NCBI RefSeq assembly: GCF_018881965.1
Contig: NZ_JACVPI010000001.1
Span: forward strand, 1,432,018-1,496,017
Direction: 5' to 3'
DNA: 64,000 nt
From: Polynucleobacter sp. JS-Polo-80-F4
GTDB lineage: Bacteria; Pseudomonadota; Gammaproteobacteria; Burkholderiales; Burkholderiaceae
Shown: in pieces, positions 8,454 through 16,002 of the stretch
How positions within the stretch are numbered: the first letter of the stretch is position 1
Layout: each line of letters opens with the position of its first letter
Notes under the pieces: model-generated
The model's input: the letters and a program-made list of their open reading frames with translations, nothing else
Told to the model about the DNA's origin: nothing
Database searches by the model: none
Translations under genes and position numbers: made by a program

Positions 8454-8477
8454 TATACTGACTCCGCTGTCAGTATA
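8454..8477 (+). promoter_or_regulatory. 24-bp perfect inverted repeat upstream of H1-like gene
   Basis: Arms TATACTGAC (8454-8462) and GTCAGTATA (8469-8477) are exact reverse complements around a 6-base centre. The repeat ends 27 bases before the ATG of the H1-like gene and the right arm runs into TATAAAT, a possible -10 element. It is either a dimeric repressor site or a 5' leader hairpin; the sequence does not decide. Confidence 0.6.
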
Positions 8478-8504
8478 AATATTCATTTGTTAACAGGAGA
8501 CGAG

Positions 8505-8693
8505 ATGTCACAACACGATACATTGTTAGCTGCTTTTGAAACTTACAAAGCTGAAAACGAAAAATTCATTGAAAAAGGTATTAAGGCATCTGCTGCTCGC
8601 GCACGTAAGGCCTTGCAAGAAATCGCTGGCGCCTGCAAAGAGCGTCGTAAAGAAATCACAGCCGCAAAAGAGGCGATGGAAGCTAAGAAGTAA
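8505..8693 (+). CDS. Small histone H1-like (Hc1-type) protein
   Basis: 62 residues from the ATG at 8505, which has ACAGGAGACGAG just upstream; a longer open frame to 8385 crosses the inverted repeat and is rejected. The protein is a single charged helix without cysteine-rich or membrane parts except one Cys in the middle. The block KGIKASAARARKALQEIAG followed by CKERRKEIT resembles the conserved core of small bacterial histone H1-like proteins, which read KGNKAAGTRARKASLELEKL. Those proteins bind DNA through lysine/arginine-rich helices. The acidic residues here make it less basic than typical H1-like proteins, so DNA binding is likely but unproven. A strong terminator follows, so it is a monocistronic unit. 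Confidence 0.65.
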   Translation: MSQHDTLLAAFETYKAENEKFIEKGIKASAARARKALQEIAGACKERRKEITAAKEAMEAKK

Positions 8694-8715
8694 TTCTCAC
8701 TCCAGACTGATTGAT

Positions 8716-8747
8716 AAGCCTAGCTTTTACGAGCTAGGCTTTTTTCT
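8716..8747 (+). terminator. Rho-independent terminator
   Basis: A 10-bp perfect stem (AAGCCTAGCT 8716-8725 with AGCTAGGCTT 8732-8741) with a 6-base loop and a T run (TTTTTCTTTC). It ends the H1-like transcript. Confidence 0.9.
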
Positions 8748-8773
8748 TTCTAGAACGCTAGCTAATATTAAAT

Positions 8774-9064
8774 TTAGATAGCTACGCTAAATAGAGTGAG
8801 CTTCATAGCTTTGCTACGAATAGGAACAAGTGCTTGGTACTCTGGACTATTTGCCCATGTGTGAGCATCCTGTGCGCTTGGAAACTCTAGTTCTACAAAT
8901 GTTTTGAAGGGTGCAATCTTGAGTTCATTCCAGAATAGCTCGGAAATCGATCCTCGATTTTTGATTGAGCCCTTGTACAGCTCAACTGTTTGACCCACTT
9001 GGGAACGGTATTGCTCAAAAGCACCTTGATCTATCAGCTCCATCAGTCCAATTACCTTAACCAT
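8774..9064 (-). CDS. DUF1330 family protein
   Basis: 96 residues, the usual size for this ferredoxin-like (dimeric alpha-beta barrel) family. The conserved features are FEQYRSQVGQTVELYKGSI in the first half and the signature FVELEFPSAQDAHTWANS with PEYQALVPIR near the C terminus. No catalytic activity is established for DUF1330. The ATG at 9064 has GGGGAG upstream on the minus strand. The gene is monocistronic and divergent from the cupin gene. Confidence 0.85.
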   Translation of the reverse strand: MVKVIGLMELIDQGAFEQYRSQVGQTVELYKGSIKNRGSISELFWNELKIAPFKTFVELEFPSAQDAHTWANSPEYQALVPIRSKAMKLTLFSVAI

Positions 9065-9123
9065 CGTGACTCCCCATATAGATTACTGAATCTCAGAGAG
9101 TATATCCAGGCTATAGTGATGGT

Positions 9124-9393
9124 ATGGATACAGAGCAATTTTTACAGCTCCTTCATCAGGATGGGTTTCCTGAGCCGGTTGAGGTTCAGCAGCCTGTTAA
9201 TGGATATCTAAATGATCATGAGCATCCTTTTGAGGTAAGGGCACTAGTTATTCAGGGCGGTATCACCATCATCACTAATGGTCAGAGTAAGGCTTACAAG
9301 GTTGGCGATATATTTCAGTTGAGTTTTAAGCAGCCTCATGCAGAATCGTATGGACCAGAGGGTGTTACATACTTGGCCTCCAGAAAACAATAA
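9124..9393 (+). CDS. Small cupin-like protein
   Basis: 89 residues forming one short beta barrel. The HEHPFEVRALVIQGGITIIT block resembles cupin motif 1 with its histidines and glutamate (H33, H35 and E38 in the usual ligand places), and the second motif is shortened (GDIFQLSFKQPHAESYGPEG, with His). Small cupins bind metal and can be enzymes, isomerases or sensors; nothing points to a substrate. It lies 13 bases before mmsB on the same strand, which suggests cotranscription with it. Confidence 0.7.
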   Translation: MDTEQFLQLLHQDGFPEPVEVQQPVNGYLNDHEHPFEVRALVIQGGITIITNGQSKAYKVGDIFQLSFKQPHAESYGPEGVTYLASRKQ

Positions 9394-9406
9394 AACTAGG
9401 AACATT

Positions 9407-10285
9407 ATGAAAATCGGATTTGTTGGACTTGGCAATATGGGTCTACCAATGGCCCTCAACTTAATCAAAGCAGGACATCAAGTCACTGGCTTTGATTTAG
9501 TAAAGAGTCAGCTCGATGCATTTGCTGCTGCAGGTGGCATCGTTGCAGTCGATGCAAACGCCACCGCAAAAGATGTTGATGTATTGATTAGCATGCTGCC
9601 TGCATCCCGCCATGTGGAGCGTTTGTACCTTGGCGATACCGGCTTGCTAGCAAATGCGAATCCAAAGACGCTCCTCATTGATTGCTCAACGATTTCACCA
9701 AAGGTGGCACAAACAGTTGCTGCTGCGGCCAAGGCAAAAAGTTTTGTCATGATCGATGCACCAGTCTCAGGCGGAACTGCTGGCGCGCAGGCAGGCACAT
9801 TAACGTTTATGGTCGGTGGTGATGCGAGCGCTGTTGAGTGCGCGCGTCCATTGCTAGAGAAAATGGGTAAGAACATCTTTCATGCTGGCACCAATGGGGC
9901 GGGGCAGACCGTCAAAGTCTGCAACAACATGATGTTGGGTATTCAGATGCTGGGTACTAGTGAGGCATTACGATTAGGAATTGCCAATGGCATGGACCCT
10001 AAGGTGCTCTCCGACATCATGTCAAAAAGTTCTGGGCGCAATTGGGCTTTGGAGTTATATAACCCATGTCCGGGCGTTATGGAAAACGTGCCATCCTCAA
10101 AAGGTTATGCAGGTGGCTTTGGTGTCGACCTGATGCTCAAAGACTTAGGTCTGGCAGTGGAGAATGCGGAGAACCTAGATGCTAGCGTCCCACTAGGAAA
10201 GCTAGCCCAGCAACTGTATGAAACTCACAGCAAAGCAGGCAATGGTCAGCTGGATTTCTCGAGCGTATTTAATCTCAAGAAATAA
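9407..10285 (+). CDS. mmsB: 3-hydroxyisobutyrate dehydrogenase
   Basis: 292 residues from the ATG at 9407, preceded by CTAGGAACATT; a longer frame overlapping the cupin gene is rejected. It has the N-terminal NAD(P) motif GFVGLGNMGLPMALNLIKAG, the substrate motif DAPVSGGTAGAQAGTLTFMV, the catalytic lysine region GQTVKVCNNMMLG, and the C-terminal block NPCPGVMENVPSS with GGFGVDLMLKDLGLA that is characteristic of HIBADH rather than of tartronate semialdehyde reductase. The enzyme oxidises 3-hydroxyisobutyrate to methylmalonate semialdehyde in valine breakdown. No other valine genes are adjacent. Its stop is one base from the convergent selD stop. Confidence 0.85.
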   Translation: MKIGFVGLGNMGLPMALNLIKAGHQVTGFDLVKSQLDAFAAAGGIVAVDANATAKDVDVLISMLPASRHVERLYLGDTGLLANANPKTLLIDCSTISPKVAQTVAAAAKAKSFVMIDAPVSGGTAGAQAGTLTFMVGGDASAVECARPLLEKMGKNIFHAGTNGAGQTVKVCNNMMLGIQMLGTSEALRLGIANGMDPKVLSDIMSKSSGRNWALELYNPCPGVMENVPSSKGYAGGFGVDLMLKDLGLAVENAENLDASVPLGKLAQQLYETHSKAGNGQLDFSSVFNLKK

Positions 10286-10286
10286 T

Positions 10287-11342
10287 CTAAGAAACCACCA
10301 AAGGTTTTTCTTGGCGCTTACTCATTTGACCAATGACGCGGGCACCCAAGAAGTGATGCTGATTGAAAATATCCAACACTTCTTTCACGCTGTCAGGACT
10401 ACAGGACACCAATAAGCCGCCACTAGTTTGTGGATCGGTTAATAAGGCACGTTGAGCTGGTGTGAAGTCTGCGGGAATGCCGACTTCATCGCCGTAGCTG
10501 AGCCAGTTTCTATCTGAGGCGCCAGTAATAACGCCATCATCAGCAAGTTTTTGCACGTTTGATAGCAGGGGCACTTGGCTCCAATCAATATGCGCTGTGC
10601 AGTTGGATCCTCGTGCTAACTCTAAGGTATGGCCAGCCAATCCAAACCCAGTAACGTCAGTTAATGCATGGACACCAGCAAGCTTGGCTAAATCAGGGCC
10701 TGCAGAATTCAGCTTAGTGGTATTCGAGATCATCTCGCGATATCCGTCTGAGCCTAATAAATCTTTTTTCAGGGCAGCAGATAAAACACCAACACCCAAT
10801 GGTTTTCCTAGGATAAGAACGTCACCTGGTTTAGCGCTAGCATTACTCTTCACACGCTTAGGATCAACGATACCTATTGCCACCAATCCATAGATAGGCT
10901 CTACTGAGTCAATGGTATGTCCACCAGCAATAGGGATACCGGCACTGCGACAAGCTTCGCTACCACCCTCTAAGATTCGAGCAATCGTTTGATTGGATAA
11001 CACTTTAATCGGCATACCGACTAAAGCAAGCGCAAATAAAGGGGTGCCACCCATCGCATAAATATCACTAATCGCATTAGTAGCAGCAATTTTTCCAAAA
11101 TCAAATGGATCATCAACAATCGGCATGAAAAAATCGGTTGTTGCTACGATCGCCTGAGATTCATTAATTTGATAAACAGCTGCATCGTCAGACGTCTCAA
11201 TGCCAATCAGTAATTCTTTTGGGAAAGGTAGTTGTGGAACGTTCTTCAGGATTTCTGAAAGAACGCCCGGGGCAATTTTGCAACCGCAGCCACCGCCATG
11301 CGAGAGGGAGGTAAGACGAGGTTCGGTGGTTAATGTATCCAT
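10287..11342 (-). CDS. selD: Selenide, water dikinase (selenophosphate synthase)
   Basis: 351 residues from the ATG at 11342. The open frame extends 61 codons further into rhlE, but the family N terminus (TSLSHGGGCGCKI) places the start here. The catalytic Cys19 and Lys22 in GGGCGCK correspond to Cys17 and Lys20 of the E. coli enzyme, so this is a Cys, not a Sec, form. Further ATP-binding blocks include TTDFFMPIVDDPFDFGKIAA and LTDVTGFGLAGH. It makes selenophosphate from selenide and ATP for selenocysteine or 2-selenouridine tRNA. selA, selB and mnmH are not in this window. It lies 25 bases behind rhlE. Confidence 0.92.
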   Translation of the reverse strand: MDTLTTEPRLTSLSHGGGCGCKIAPGVLSEILKNVPQLPFPKELLIGIETSDDAAVYQINESQAIVATTDFFMPIVDDPFDFGKIAATNAISDIYAMGGTPLFALALVGMPIKVLSNQTIARILEGGSEACRSAGIPIAGGHTIDSVEPIYGLVAIGIVDPKRVKSNASAKPGDVLILGKPLGVGVLSAALKKDLLGSDGYREMISNTTKLNSAGPDLAKLAGVHALTDVTGFGLAGHTLELARGSNCTAHIDWSQVPLLSNVQKLADDGVITGASDRNWLSYGDEVGIPADFTPAQRALLTDPQTSGGLLVSCSPDSVKEVLDIFNQHHFLGARVIGQMSKRQEKPLVVS

Positions 11343-11367
11343 GATAAATATTCTAAACGCATGCTCA

Positions 11368-12648
11368 TTAGCGGTTAAAGCTTCTTTTGGGTGGACTACT
11401 ACGTTTTGCTGGAGCCTTCTTTGCTGGCGCTCCGCCTGATCCGGCGGGCCTTGGCTTTCTGGATTGCTGGTGTTGCTGACTACGTAACTGAATTGGCTGA
11501 GCCACGGCATTAGGATCTGGCTCAAAACCAGCGATCACTTCCTGCGGCAGCTTTTGCTTAATGAGTTTTTCGATATCTTTGAGCATTTGATGTTCATCAA
11601 CGCACACCAACGATACGGCTACACCATTTGAACCTGCGCGACCTGTACGTCCAATACGATGAACATAGTCTTCAGACACATTCGGAAGGTCGTAGTTCAC
11701 GACATGGGGGAGCTGGTCAATATCAATACCGCGTGCAGCAATATCAGTGGCAACTAAGGCGGTTAACTTACCTGCTTTGAAGTCAGCCAATGCTTTAGTT
11801 CGTGCAGATTGGCTTTTGTTGCCATGGATGGCCATGCTGGTAATGCCATCCTTTTCTAATTGAGTCACTAATTTATTAGCGCCATGCTTAGTGCGAGTAA
11901 AGACCAGTACCTGCTTCCAGTCATTACTCTGAATGAGATGGGCTAAGAGGGGGTGCTTCTTTGCTCTATCTACCGGGTGGATTAACTGGGCAATCGCCTC
12001 ATTAGTGCTATTGCTGCGAGCCACTTCAATCAACTCAGGCGCATTTAATAAGCCGTCGGCTAAAGCCTTGATTTCTGTTGAGAAGGTTGCTGAGAATAAT
12101 AAGTTCTGACGCTGCTTTGGAAGGACGGCCAAGATTTTCTTAATGTCACGCAAGAAGCCCATATCGAGCATGCGATCGGCTTCATCGAGAACCAAAATTT
12201 CAATATCCTTGAGGGATACACAATTTTGCGACATCAAATCCAATAAGCGACCTGGGGTAGCAACCAAAATATCTAATCCGCCAGCGATGGCTTTAATTTG
12301 GGGGTTGGCACCAACGCCACCAAAGATAACCGTGGACTTCAGACCGGTGTATTTGCCATAAGTCACTACCGACTCTTGCACTTGAGCTGCTAGCTCACGT
12401 GTAGGTGTCAGAATTAAGACGCGCAACAGACGTTTGCCTGAGCTTGCTTTGCTTGAAGTTAATCGTTGCAGAATCGGCAGGGTAAAGCCGGCAGTTTTGC
12501 CTGTGCCAGTTTGTGCTGCAGCTAAAAGATCGCCGCCTTTGAGAACGGCGGGAATCGATTTTGCTTGAATCGGGGTAGGGCTGGTGTAGCCTTCTTCAGC
12601 AATAGCACGAAGAATGGGTTCTGATAAACCAAGATCTGTAAATAACAT
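11368..12648 (-). CDS. rhlE: DEAD-box ATP-dependent RNA helicase, RhlE type
   Basis: 426 residues from ATG at 12648; a TTG three codons upstream is possible but unnecessary. All helicase motifs are present: the Q motif around [15 protein letters not shown], Walker [14 protein letters not shown] ([13 protein letters not shown]), SAT, and motif [15 protein letters not shown]. The C-terminal 45 residues are a basic, proline/alanine-rich tail ([17 protein letters not shown]) typical of RhlE proteins and used for RNA contact. RhlE acts in ribosome assembly and RNA turnover, often in the cold. selD follows by 25 bases on the same strand. Confidence 0.92.
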   Translation of the reverse strand: MLFTDLGLSEPILRAIAEEGYTSPTPIQAKSIPAVLKGGDLLAAAQTGTGKTAGFTLPILQRLTSSKASSGKRLLRVLILTPTRELAAQVQESVVTYGKYTGLKSTVIFGGVGANPQIKAIAGGLDILVATPGRLLDLMSQNCVSLKDIEILVLDEADRMLDMGFLRDIKKILAVLPKQRQNLLFSATFSTEIKALADGLLNAPELIEVARSNSTNEAIAQLIHPVDRAKKHPLLAHLIQSNDWKQVLVFTRTKHGANKLVTQLEKDGITSMAIHGNKSQSARTKALADFKAGKLTALVATDIAARGIDIDQLPHVVNYDLPNVSEDYVHRIGRTGRAGSNGVAVSLVCVDEHQMLKDIEKLIKQKLPQEVIAGFEPDPNAVAQPIQLRSQQHQQSRKPRPAGSGGAPAKKAPAKRSSPPKRSFNR

Positions 12649-12791
12649 AGGGACCAATAAAGTATTGACCCGTATTCAACGTATTTAAAAATCGACTATC
12701 CCGGTCAATGGGGTGAGCTGCTGCGCTAGCGCGTTTGCAGTAAGAGGATCTATTTTAAGTCATTGACCTCAAATACCAGAGAATTGCCCGA

Positions 12792-13382
12792 TTAAGCTGG
12801 GTTCCAGAGATTTGGAACGACAGTATTTGCGTAACCAGACACAAAGGATTTTTCTACTCCAGTGACAGGATCAAAGACTGAGCGATGAATACGCCCGATA
12901 TTGCCACCATACACATGAATGCTGATTGATGTCTGATCGCTTAGACTGTTCTCCACCACATGAATGTCATGGGTGCCTGGTGACACAGTGTCAACGTGCC
13001 CGGGAGGGCTGATACATGGATCTCCTGCCTTGAAGCTGCCATCGGTTTGGCGATAGTAAGGTGTGCCGGTTTCTTCACCACGCAGCTGGCCGATCATTCC
13101 CCAAACAGTGTGATTATGCAGAGGTGTTTTTTGCCCAGGACCCCATACGAAGCTCACGACAGAAAATCGATCCAACGGATCTGCATACAAGAGATATTGT
13201 TGGTAATACTGTGGATGGGGTTTGGTAAATTCTTCAGGCAACCAATCGTCTATTGCAATCAGTTGCTCCAGCATTTTTTTGCCGTCAGTAAAAACTACCT
13301 CTTCGCTTGGTTGCTTCTCAAGTAGGGCACTCAAGCCTTTAACAAAGGTCAGTAATTTTCCATCAGGCATATTTTGCTCCAT
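12792..13382 (-). CDS. Thiol dioxygenase (cysteine / 3-mercaptopropionate dioxygenase family)
   Basis: 196 residues from ATG at 13382, four bases after the upstream thioesterase stop, with GGACGAG as ribosome site; the longer frame overlaps that gene. The cupin metal triad is His89 and His91 in TPLHNHTVWG and His141 in HDIHVVEN, matching His86/88/140 of mammalian cysteine dioxygenase. At the position of the substrate-carboxylate Arg60 this protein has glutamine (YYQQYLLYADP). Glutamine-type members have been shown to prefer 3-mercaptopropionate, so that substrate is more likely than cysteine, though this is family inference. The enzyme adds O2 to a thiol, giving a sulfinate, in the cytoplasm. 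It is the last gene of a GNAT-thioesterase-dioxygenase operon. Confidence 0.88.
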   Translation of the reverse strand: MEQNMPDGKLLTFVKGLSALLEKQPSEEVVFTDGKKMLEQLIAIDDWLPEEFTKPHPQYYQQYLLYADPLDRFSVVSFVWGPGQKTPLHNHTVWGMIGQLRGEETGTPYYRQTDGSFKAGDPCISPPGHVDTVSPGTHDIHVVENSLSDQTSISIHVYGGNIGRIHRSVFDPVTGVEKSFVSGYANTVVPNLWNPA

Positions 13383-13386
13383 TACA

Positions 13387-13818
13387 TTACTCGTCCTGAA
13401 AGACGCAATCAGGCCAAGCTTTGGGTTTGAGTGTGTTGGTATCAACACAAACAATATGTAGTGTGGCGCTCGCAATGACTTGGAATTCTTCGCTGTCAGG
13501 AAGCTTTCTTTGTGCAGTTTGCTTAACGGTCACCTGTGTGCGGCCACGATGCTCAATCACTTGATCTATGTAAAGTAAGTCATCTAGGCGCCCTGGTTTA
13601 TAGAAGTTCATTGTGAGCTCGCGCAAGGGCATAACCATTGTGAATTCATTCGCAAGCTTAGTGGGGCTCAGTCCTCGTTGGGCAAGCCACTCTGCACGAC
13701 TACGTTCAAAAATCTCTAGATAGCGTCCGTGATAGACAAATCCAGCAGCATCAGTATCGGAATAGCAAACGCGATGTTTGTAAATAAAGGCAGGGGAGTT
13801 TGGATTGCTAGTAGTCAT
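13387..13818 (-). CDS. YbgC-type acyl-CoA thioesterase
   Basis: 143 residues, one hot-dog domain. The catalytic motif YSDTDAAGFVYHGRYLEIFE (about residues 19-38) carries the YbgC/4HBT aspartate and the following V-Y-H. Such enzymes hydrolyse short or medium acyl-CoA thioesters in the cytoplasm; the E. coli member associates with the Tol-Pal locus, but no tol genes are here. It sits between a GNAT gene (6 bases upstream) and the thiol dioxygenase gene (4 bases downstream), so all three should share a transcript. A metabolic link between CoA thioesters and thiol oxidation is possible but not shown. Confidence 0.85.
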   Translation of the reverse strand: MTTSNPNSPAFIYKHRVCYSDTDAAGFVYHGRYLEIFERSRAEWLAQRGLSPTKLANEFTMVMPLRELTMNFYKPGRLDDLLYIDQVIEHRGRTQVTVKQTAQRKLPDSEEFQVIASATLHIVCVDTNTLKPKAWPDCVFQDE

Positions 13819-13824
13819 TGCTTA

Positions 13825-14349
13825 TTAAATCAAATTTGGTAATAAAAGAATCATATTACGATGAGGAATGCCTGCCTCCTCATAGATAGAGCCCTGCGCC
13901 TGAAAGCCGAGTTTTTCATAGAAGGGGATAGCAATCACCTGAGAATGCAGGATGATGGATTTTGCCTCTTGCACTTTAGCTAGGGTAATCAACGTTTCTA
14001 GGATTTGCTTGCCTATTCCCTGATTTCTGAATGGGGCTAAAACCGCCATGCGGCCAATTTGAGCTTGTCCCTTACCCAAATCTACTAACCTACCTGTACC
14101 AATACAGCTTCCATCTAGGTAGGCGAGGGCATGGGCAGCCAATGGGTCGAATTCATCCAGCTCGAGTTCAGCTGGAACCCTTTGCTCCTGGATAAAAACC
14201 TCCTGGCGCACCAAAAAGGCACCTGTCTCAGCTTCTTTCCACGGTTTTATCTGTATTTCCAATGGGATGTAGTCTCGAAGGGCTATTAATAAGCTCAATT
14301 TACCAAAGAAGGGGATTGTCTGGGCTATATATATAGTTCGATGCCGCAC
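13825..14349 (-). CDS. GNAT family N-acetyltransferase
   Basis: Up to 174 residues. The GNAT core is clear: FLVRQEVFIQEQRVPAELE, then IGRMAVLAPFRNQGIGKQIL (motif A with the acetyl-CoA pyrophosphate loop RNQGIGK), and a late FYEKLGFQAQGSIYEEAGIP block with PHRNM. This arrangement matches the YitI/ElaA-like subgroup of uncertain substrate. The first 30 or so residues are not conserved-looking, so translation may begin further in, for example at a TTG near 14259 (LEIQIKPW). The gene starts the operon with the thioesterase and thiol dioxygenase, and is divergent from a periplasmic protein gene. Confidence 0.8.
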   Translation of the reverse strand: MRHRTIYIAQTIPFFGKLSLLIALRDYIPLEIQIKPWKEAETGAFLVRQEVFIQEQRVPAELELDEFDPLAAHALAYLDGSCIGTGRLVDLGKGQAQIGRMAVLAPFRNQGIGKQILETLITLAKVQEAKSIILHSQVIAIPFYEKLGFQAQGSIYEEAGIPHRNMILLLPNLI

Positions 14350-14433
14350 AAAAAGGACCGCTTTCCGTGGTTACAATGAATTGTGGCTCTGAATCGAGCC
14401 CACCCAAAACCTTTTACTCAATTAGGAGTTATC

Positions 14434-15015
14434 TTGAAGAAATCTTTATTAGCTGGTTTGTTTGCTGCAGTTGGCATTACCTTTGCAAGCTCTGTTTTTG
14501 CACAACTTCCTGCAAAGATGTTGCCTTTAGCAGCTGACGTTGTAGTTTTGAGCGCAACCGTTGATTCAGTGGATGCCAAAAAGCGCATCGTTGTGTTGAA
14601 AGACGCTAATGGTAATTTGGTGCAAATGAATGTATCTAAATCTATCAATGATTTGGATAAAGTTAAAAAAGGCGACGTGTTCTTGGTTGAGCATGCACAA
14701 GCGATTGCAGTTGGCTTGACTGCTGTTGGTAAAGATCAAAAACCAGGCGTTTCTGGAGTGCGCTCTGTAGTTGTGGCCGGAAAAGGTTCTGCTAAGCCAT
14801 TTGAAGAAACTACAGAAACGGTTTATGCCACTGTAAAGATTTCAACAATTGATCAAAAAACACGTATCGTTACTTTCACAATGCCAAGTGGCGAGAAGCA
14901 AAAAGTTAAAGTGGATCCAGCTGTTTTAGGTCTTGAGAAATTCAAAGCCGGCGATGATGTGATGGTTGAGTTCGTTGACGACACAGCTATTGGTTTCGTT
15001 ACACCAAAGAAATAA
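14434..15015 (+). CDS. Exported two-repeat beta protein, unknown function
   Basis: 193 residues from TTG at 14434, chosen because TTAGGAGTTATC precedes it and because it gives a normal signal peptide (KKSLLAGLFAAVGITFASSVFAQ); a GTG at 14383 would add 17 non-signal residues. The mature part has two similar units of about 70 residues, each with V-x-A-T-V-x-x-(V/I)-D-x-K-x-R-I-V near its start and a G-D-x-x-x-V-E near its end (about 45-95 and 125-185), which suggests an internal duplication of a small beta barrel. I do not recognise a function. It should be periplasmic. A terminator follows. Confidence 0.7.
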   Translation: MKKSLLAGLFAAVGITFASSVFAQLPAKMLPLAADVVVLSATVDSVDAKKRIVVLKDANGNLVQMNVSKSINDLDKVKKGDVFLVEHAQAIAVGLTAVGKDQKPGVSGVRSVVVAGKGSAKPFEETTETVYATVKISTIDQKTRIVTFTMPSGEKQKVKVDPAVLGLEKFKAGDDVMVEFVDDTAIGFVTPKK

Positions 15016-15059
15016 GTATCAAATAGCATTCAATTGCCCGGGTAGTCTACCGGCAATAA

Positions 15060-15083
15060 AAAAGCCCGCATCTGCGGGCTTTT
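15060..15083. terminator. Bidirectional rho-independent terminator
   Basis: A G+C-rich stem (AAAGCCCGC with GCGGGCTTT, loop ATCT) is flanked by an A run upstream and T run downstream. It lies between two convergent genes, the two-repeat exported protein gene and tupA, and can end both. Confidence 0.9.
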
Positions 15084-15099
15084 CTACTTATTGGGCATG

Positions 15100-15924
15100 C
15101 TATTTCTTGGCATTCGGAAAGAAAAGCTGCTCGCCATCAATCTTGTAGCTGGCAATCACATCTTGACCATTCTTAGAGATGAGCCAATCAATAAATTCTT
15201 GACCCTGTGCTTTTTTCACATGAGGGAATTTAGCGGGGTTTACTAACATCACGCCATACTGATTGAATAGTTTTGGATCACCTTGCACCAAGATGACGAG
15301 ATCGCCGCGATTCTTAAAGCTTAACCAGGTACCACGGTCAGCCAAGATGTATCCGTTCATTGCGGAAGCGGTATTGAGAGCAGGGCCCATGCCAGAACCT
15401 GTTTCTTTATACCAAGCTTGGCCAGGGGGAACTGCAATGCCTGCGCCTTTCCAATAGCGAAGCTCAGCTGCATGTGTACCACTTTTGTCTGCGCGAGAAA
15501 CAAATGGAGCTTGTGCCGCGGCAATTTTTTGAAGTGCAACTTGAATATCTTTACCACCAGCGATTTTTGCCGGATCGGACTTGGGCCCAATGAGAACGAA
15601 GTCGTTGTACATCACTTCGTAGCGTTTGGTTGAAAAGCCTTCTTCGACAAACTTTTCTTCTGCAGGTTTGTCATGTACAAACACCACATCAGCATCTCCA
15701 CGGCGACCAATGTCCAATGCTTGACCAGTGCCTACGGCGACTACTTTGACTTCAATACCCGTCTTCATCTTGAAAATAGGCAGCATGTAATTGAAAAGTC
15801 CAGACTGCTCTGTGGAAGTGGTAGAAGACACCACAATACTTTTCTCTTGGGCATAAGCCTGTGTCATTGGCACAGAGAGCGTTAGTAGGGTGGCGAGGAG
15901 TAGTCTCTGAATTATTTTTTTCAT
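15100..15924 (-). CDS. tupA: Tungstate-binding ABC receptor TupA
   Basis: 274 residues with a signal peptide (about 1-25, TQAYAQ). The mature start VVSSTTSTEQSGLFNYMLP and the block VAVGTGQALDIGRRGDADVV are the oxyanion-binding hallmarks of TupA, where the TTTS-like loop and the Arg and Ser residues bind tungstate. Later motifs FVSRADKSGTHAAE and WYKETGSGMGPALNTA also fit. It is a periplasmic receptor for a tungstate ABC importer. tupB and tupC are not adjacent. It is divergent from a ModE-like regulator gene at 16003, which probably controls it. Confidence 0.9.
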   Translation of the reverse strand: MKKIIQRLLLATLLTLSVPMTQAYAQEKSIVVSSTTSTEQSGLFNYMLPIFKMKTGIEVKVVAVGTGQALDIGRRGDADVVFVHDKPAEEKFVEEGFSTKRYEVMYNDFVLIGPKSDPAKIAGGKDIQVALQKIAAAQAPFVSRADKSGTHAAELRYWKGAGIAVPPGQAWYKETGSGMGPALNTASAMNGYILADRGTWLSFKNRGDLVILVQGDPKLFNQYGVMLVNPAKFPHVKKAQGQEFIDWLISKNGQDVIASYKIDGEQLFFPNAKK

Positions 15925-16002
15925 GGCTGCACTCTAATTGGGGTTGATTAAAGTCTTATGATCGCATACATTAATACTTATTGAATATGCAAAAGATTAC
16001 AT

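Noticed and set aside
8385..8504. 40-codon upstream extension of the H1-like gene
   Set aside because: It runs through the perfect inverted repeat and has no ribosome site, while the ATG at 8505 has a strong one.
11343..11525. 61-codon upstream extension of selD
   Set aside because: It overlaps the 3' end of rhlE on the same strand in another frame, and the SelD family N terminus begins at the internal ATG.
15964..15990. ModE-like operator in the tupA/regulator gap
   Set aside because: Only five-base arms match around a long spacer; too weak to call as a site.
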